Shown here piece by piece: positions 12,976-13,542 of a DNA stretch of 13,542 nucleotides. The stretch comes from JAYUKV01 sp043764135 (lineage in GTDB: Bacteria > Patescibacteriota > JACMRA01): the NCBI GenBank assembly GCA_043764135.1, contig JAYUKV010000063.1, forward strand, positions 1-13,542. Direction: 5' to 3'. The position numbers and the translations under genes are program-made. A model generated the notes under the pieces. It made no database searches. It was given only the letters and a program-made list of their open reading frames with translations, and was not told where the DNA came from. Position 1 is the stretch's first letter; each line of letters starts with the position of its first letter.

Positions 12976-13434
12976 ATGAAACAACTAACCCTATCCATTA
13001 TAATCAATGCATCAGTTAAGACTGTATGGGAAAACATAGTAGATTTAGAGAAGTATAAGAAGTGGGCTATAGTCTTTAACAAAGGCTCTTACTTCGCGGG
13101 TAGTTGGGACCAGGGATCTAAGATTCTCTTTTTAGCACCGAATAAGAATAATAAACTTGACGGTACAATCTCAGAAATATATATCAACGAAAAACATAAA
13201 AGAATTGGAATTAGACACCATGGATATATCGATGATAATATTCAAGATACAACTAGTCCTGAAGTATTGTCTTGGGCACCAAGTCATGAAGATTACTTTT
13301 TCGAAGAATTAGATAAGAAGAAAACCAAATTTTCAATTAAGTTAGACACATTGGAGGAAAACTACGATGAGTATACTGAAATTTGGCCACAGGCTTTGGA
13401 ATTACTAAAGACTAATTGTGAAAACAAAAAATAA
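12976..13434 (+). CDS. SRPBCC-fold protein (AHSA1/START-like superfamily)
   Basis: A 152-residue protein with the helix-grip fold. The opening strand LTLSIIINASVKTVWENIVDL (4-24) is the usual start of this superfamily, and residues 25-52 (EKYKKW, then GSWDQGSKILFL) match the common W-x-x-G-S/[DE] pattern of stand-alone SRPBCC proteins. Further strands include GTISEIYI (63-70) and IGIRHHG (77-83); after DTTSPEVLSWAPSHEDYFF the chain returns to a strand and ends in the long C-terminal helix WPQALELLKTNC. Members bind hydrophobic ligands in a central cavity or assist proteins; many have no known function. The ligand here is unknown. Its tight, near-leaderless promoter and the two hairpins after it make it a single-gene unit. 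Confidence 0.87.
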   Translation: MKQLTLSIIINASVKTVWENIVDLEKYKKWAIVFNKGSYFAGSWDQGSKILFLAPNKNNKLDGTISEIYINEKHKRIGIRHHGYIDDNIQDTTSPEVLSWAPSHEDYFFEELDKKKTKFSIKLDTLEENYDEYTEIWPQALELLKTNCENKK

Positions 13435-13451
13435 TAACTAAAATTCCAGAA

Positions 13452-13482
13452 CTGTCCCGCTAAACACGGGACAGCTTTCTTT
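13452..13482 (+). terminator. intrinsic terminator of the SRPBCC gene
   Basis: CTGTCCCG (13452-13459) pairs perfectly with CGGGACAG (13467-13474) around a 7-base loop, followed by CTTTCTTTT. The stem is GC-rich against an AT-rich background, so it is a strong terminator. Confidence 0.85.
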
Positions 13483-13488
13483 TACACA

Positions 13489-13512
13489 ATTAACCACCTT
13501 TAGGTGGTTAAT
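13489..13512. terminator. second hairpin, possibly for the opposite strand
   Basis: A perfect 10-pair stem (13489-13498 with 13503-13512) with a 4-base loop. The plus side continues TTGCGTTTATATTTTTT, where the T-run is ten bases away; the minus side has no T-run. It may back up the first terminator or serve a convergent gene beyond the window. Confidence 0.5.
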
Positions 13513-13542
13513 TTGCGTTTATATTTTTTATTTAGTTAAATG

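Noticed and set aside
1..13542. UGA recoded as Gly (Gracilibacteria/Absconditabacteria code) or Trp
   Set aside because: The conserved enzymes are full length with normal GGN and TGG codons and need no UGA readthrough.
1..13542. tRNA, rRNA or insertion sequence
   Set aside because: No cloverleaf with a T-loop motif, no rRNA core sequence and no transposase or terminal inverted repeats were seen on either strand.

Overview
The window is AT-rich, gene-dense bacterial DNA with short intergenic gaps, compact intrinsic terminators and several promoters placed almost on top of the start codon. All recognisable proteins are bacterial and read through in the standard code. The mix of a short GlgP-type phosphorylase, many small unrecognised proteins and tight spacing would suit a small-genome lineage such as Patescibacteria/CPR. 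That placement is an inference from style only; no rRNA, tRNA or clade marker is present.

Layout. (1) 1-3237, minus strand: a GT-B glycosyltransferase lies directly downstream of an alpha-glucan phosphorylase (glgP), an apparent glycogen or alpha-glucan pair. (2) 3062-4901, minus strand: a two-helix membrane peptide, then threonine synthase (thrC), then a possible 47-residue membrane peptide whose stop codon lies in a terminator loop. The thrC leader has two hairpins and a T-run like an attenuator. (3) 5027-5485, plus: a secreted protein of unknown function. (4) 5563-6483, minus: an atypical NAD(P)-binding epimerase/dehydratase. (5) 6663-9717, plus: a Ser-rich lipoprotein resembling YgiB/DUF1190, a glutathionylspermidine-synthase-like ATP-grasp protein resembling YgiC/YjfC, and an unrecognised soluble helical protein. 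(6) 9825-11261, plus: an RhlE-like DEAD-box RNA helicase. (7) 11318-12373, minus: a photolyase/cryptochrome FAD-domain protein with an unusual domain order. (8) 12449-13434, plus: a small protein resembling the host-attachment/baeRF group and an SRPBCC-fold protein, followed by two tandem hairpins.

The most interesting unit is the lipoprotein plus ATP-grasp pair at 6663-9115. It has the same order and architecture as enterobacterial ygiB-ygiC and suggests a lipoprotein and amide-ligase partnership of unknown chemistry. Next come the photolyase-like protein with its FAD domain first, two junctions where a terminator T-tract runs straight into the next TTGACA -35 box, two divergent promoter pairs that share a palindromic -35 region, and two near-leaderless promoters.

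No tRNA, rRNA, CRISPR array, insertion sequence or phage gene was seen. No stretch longer than 300 bases lacks a gene; the longest gap is about 180 bases (6484-6662).
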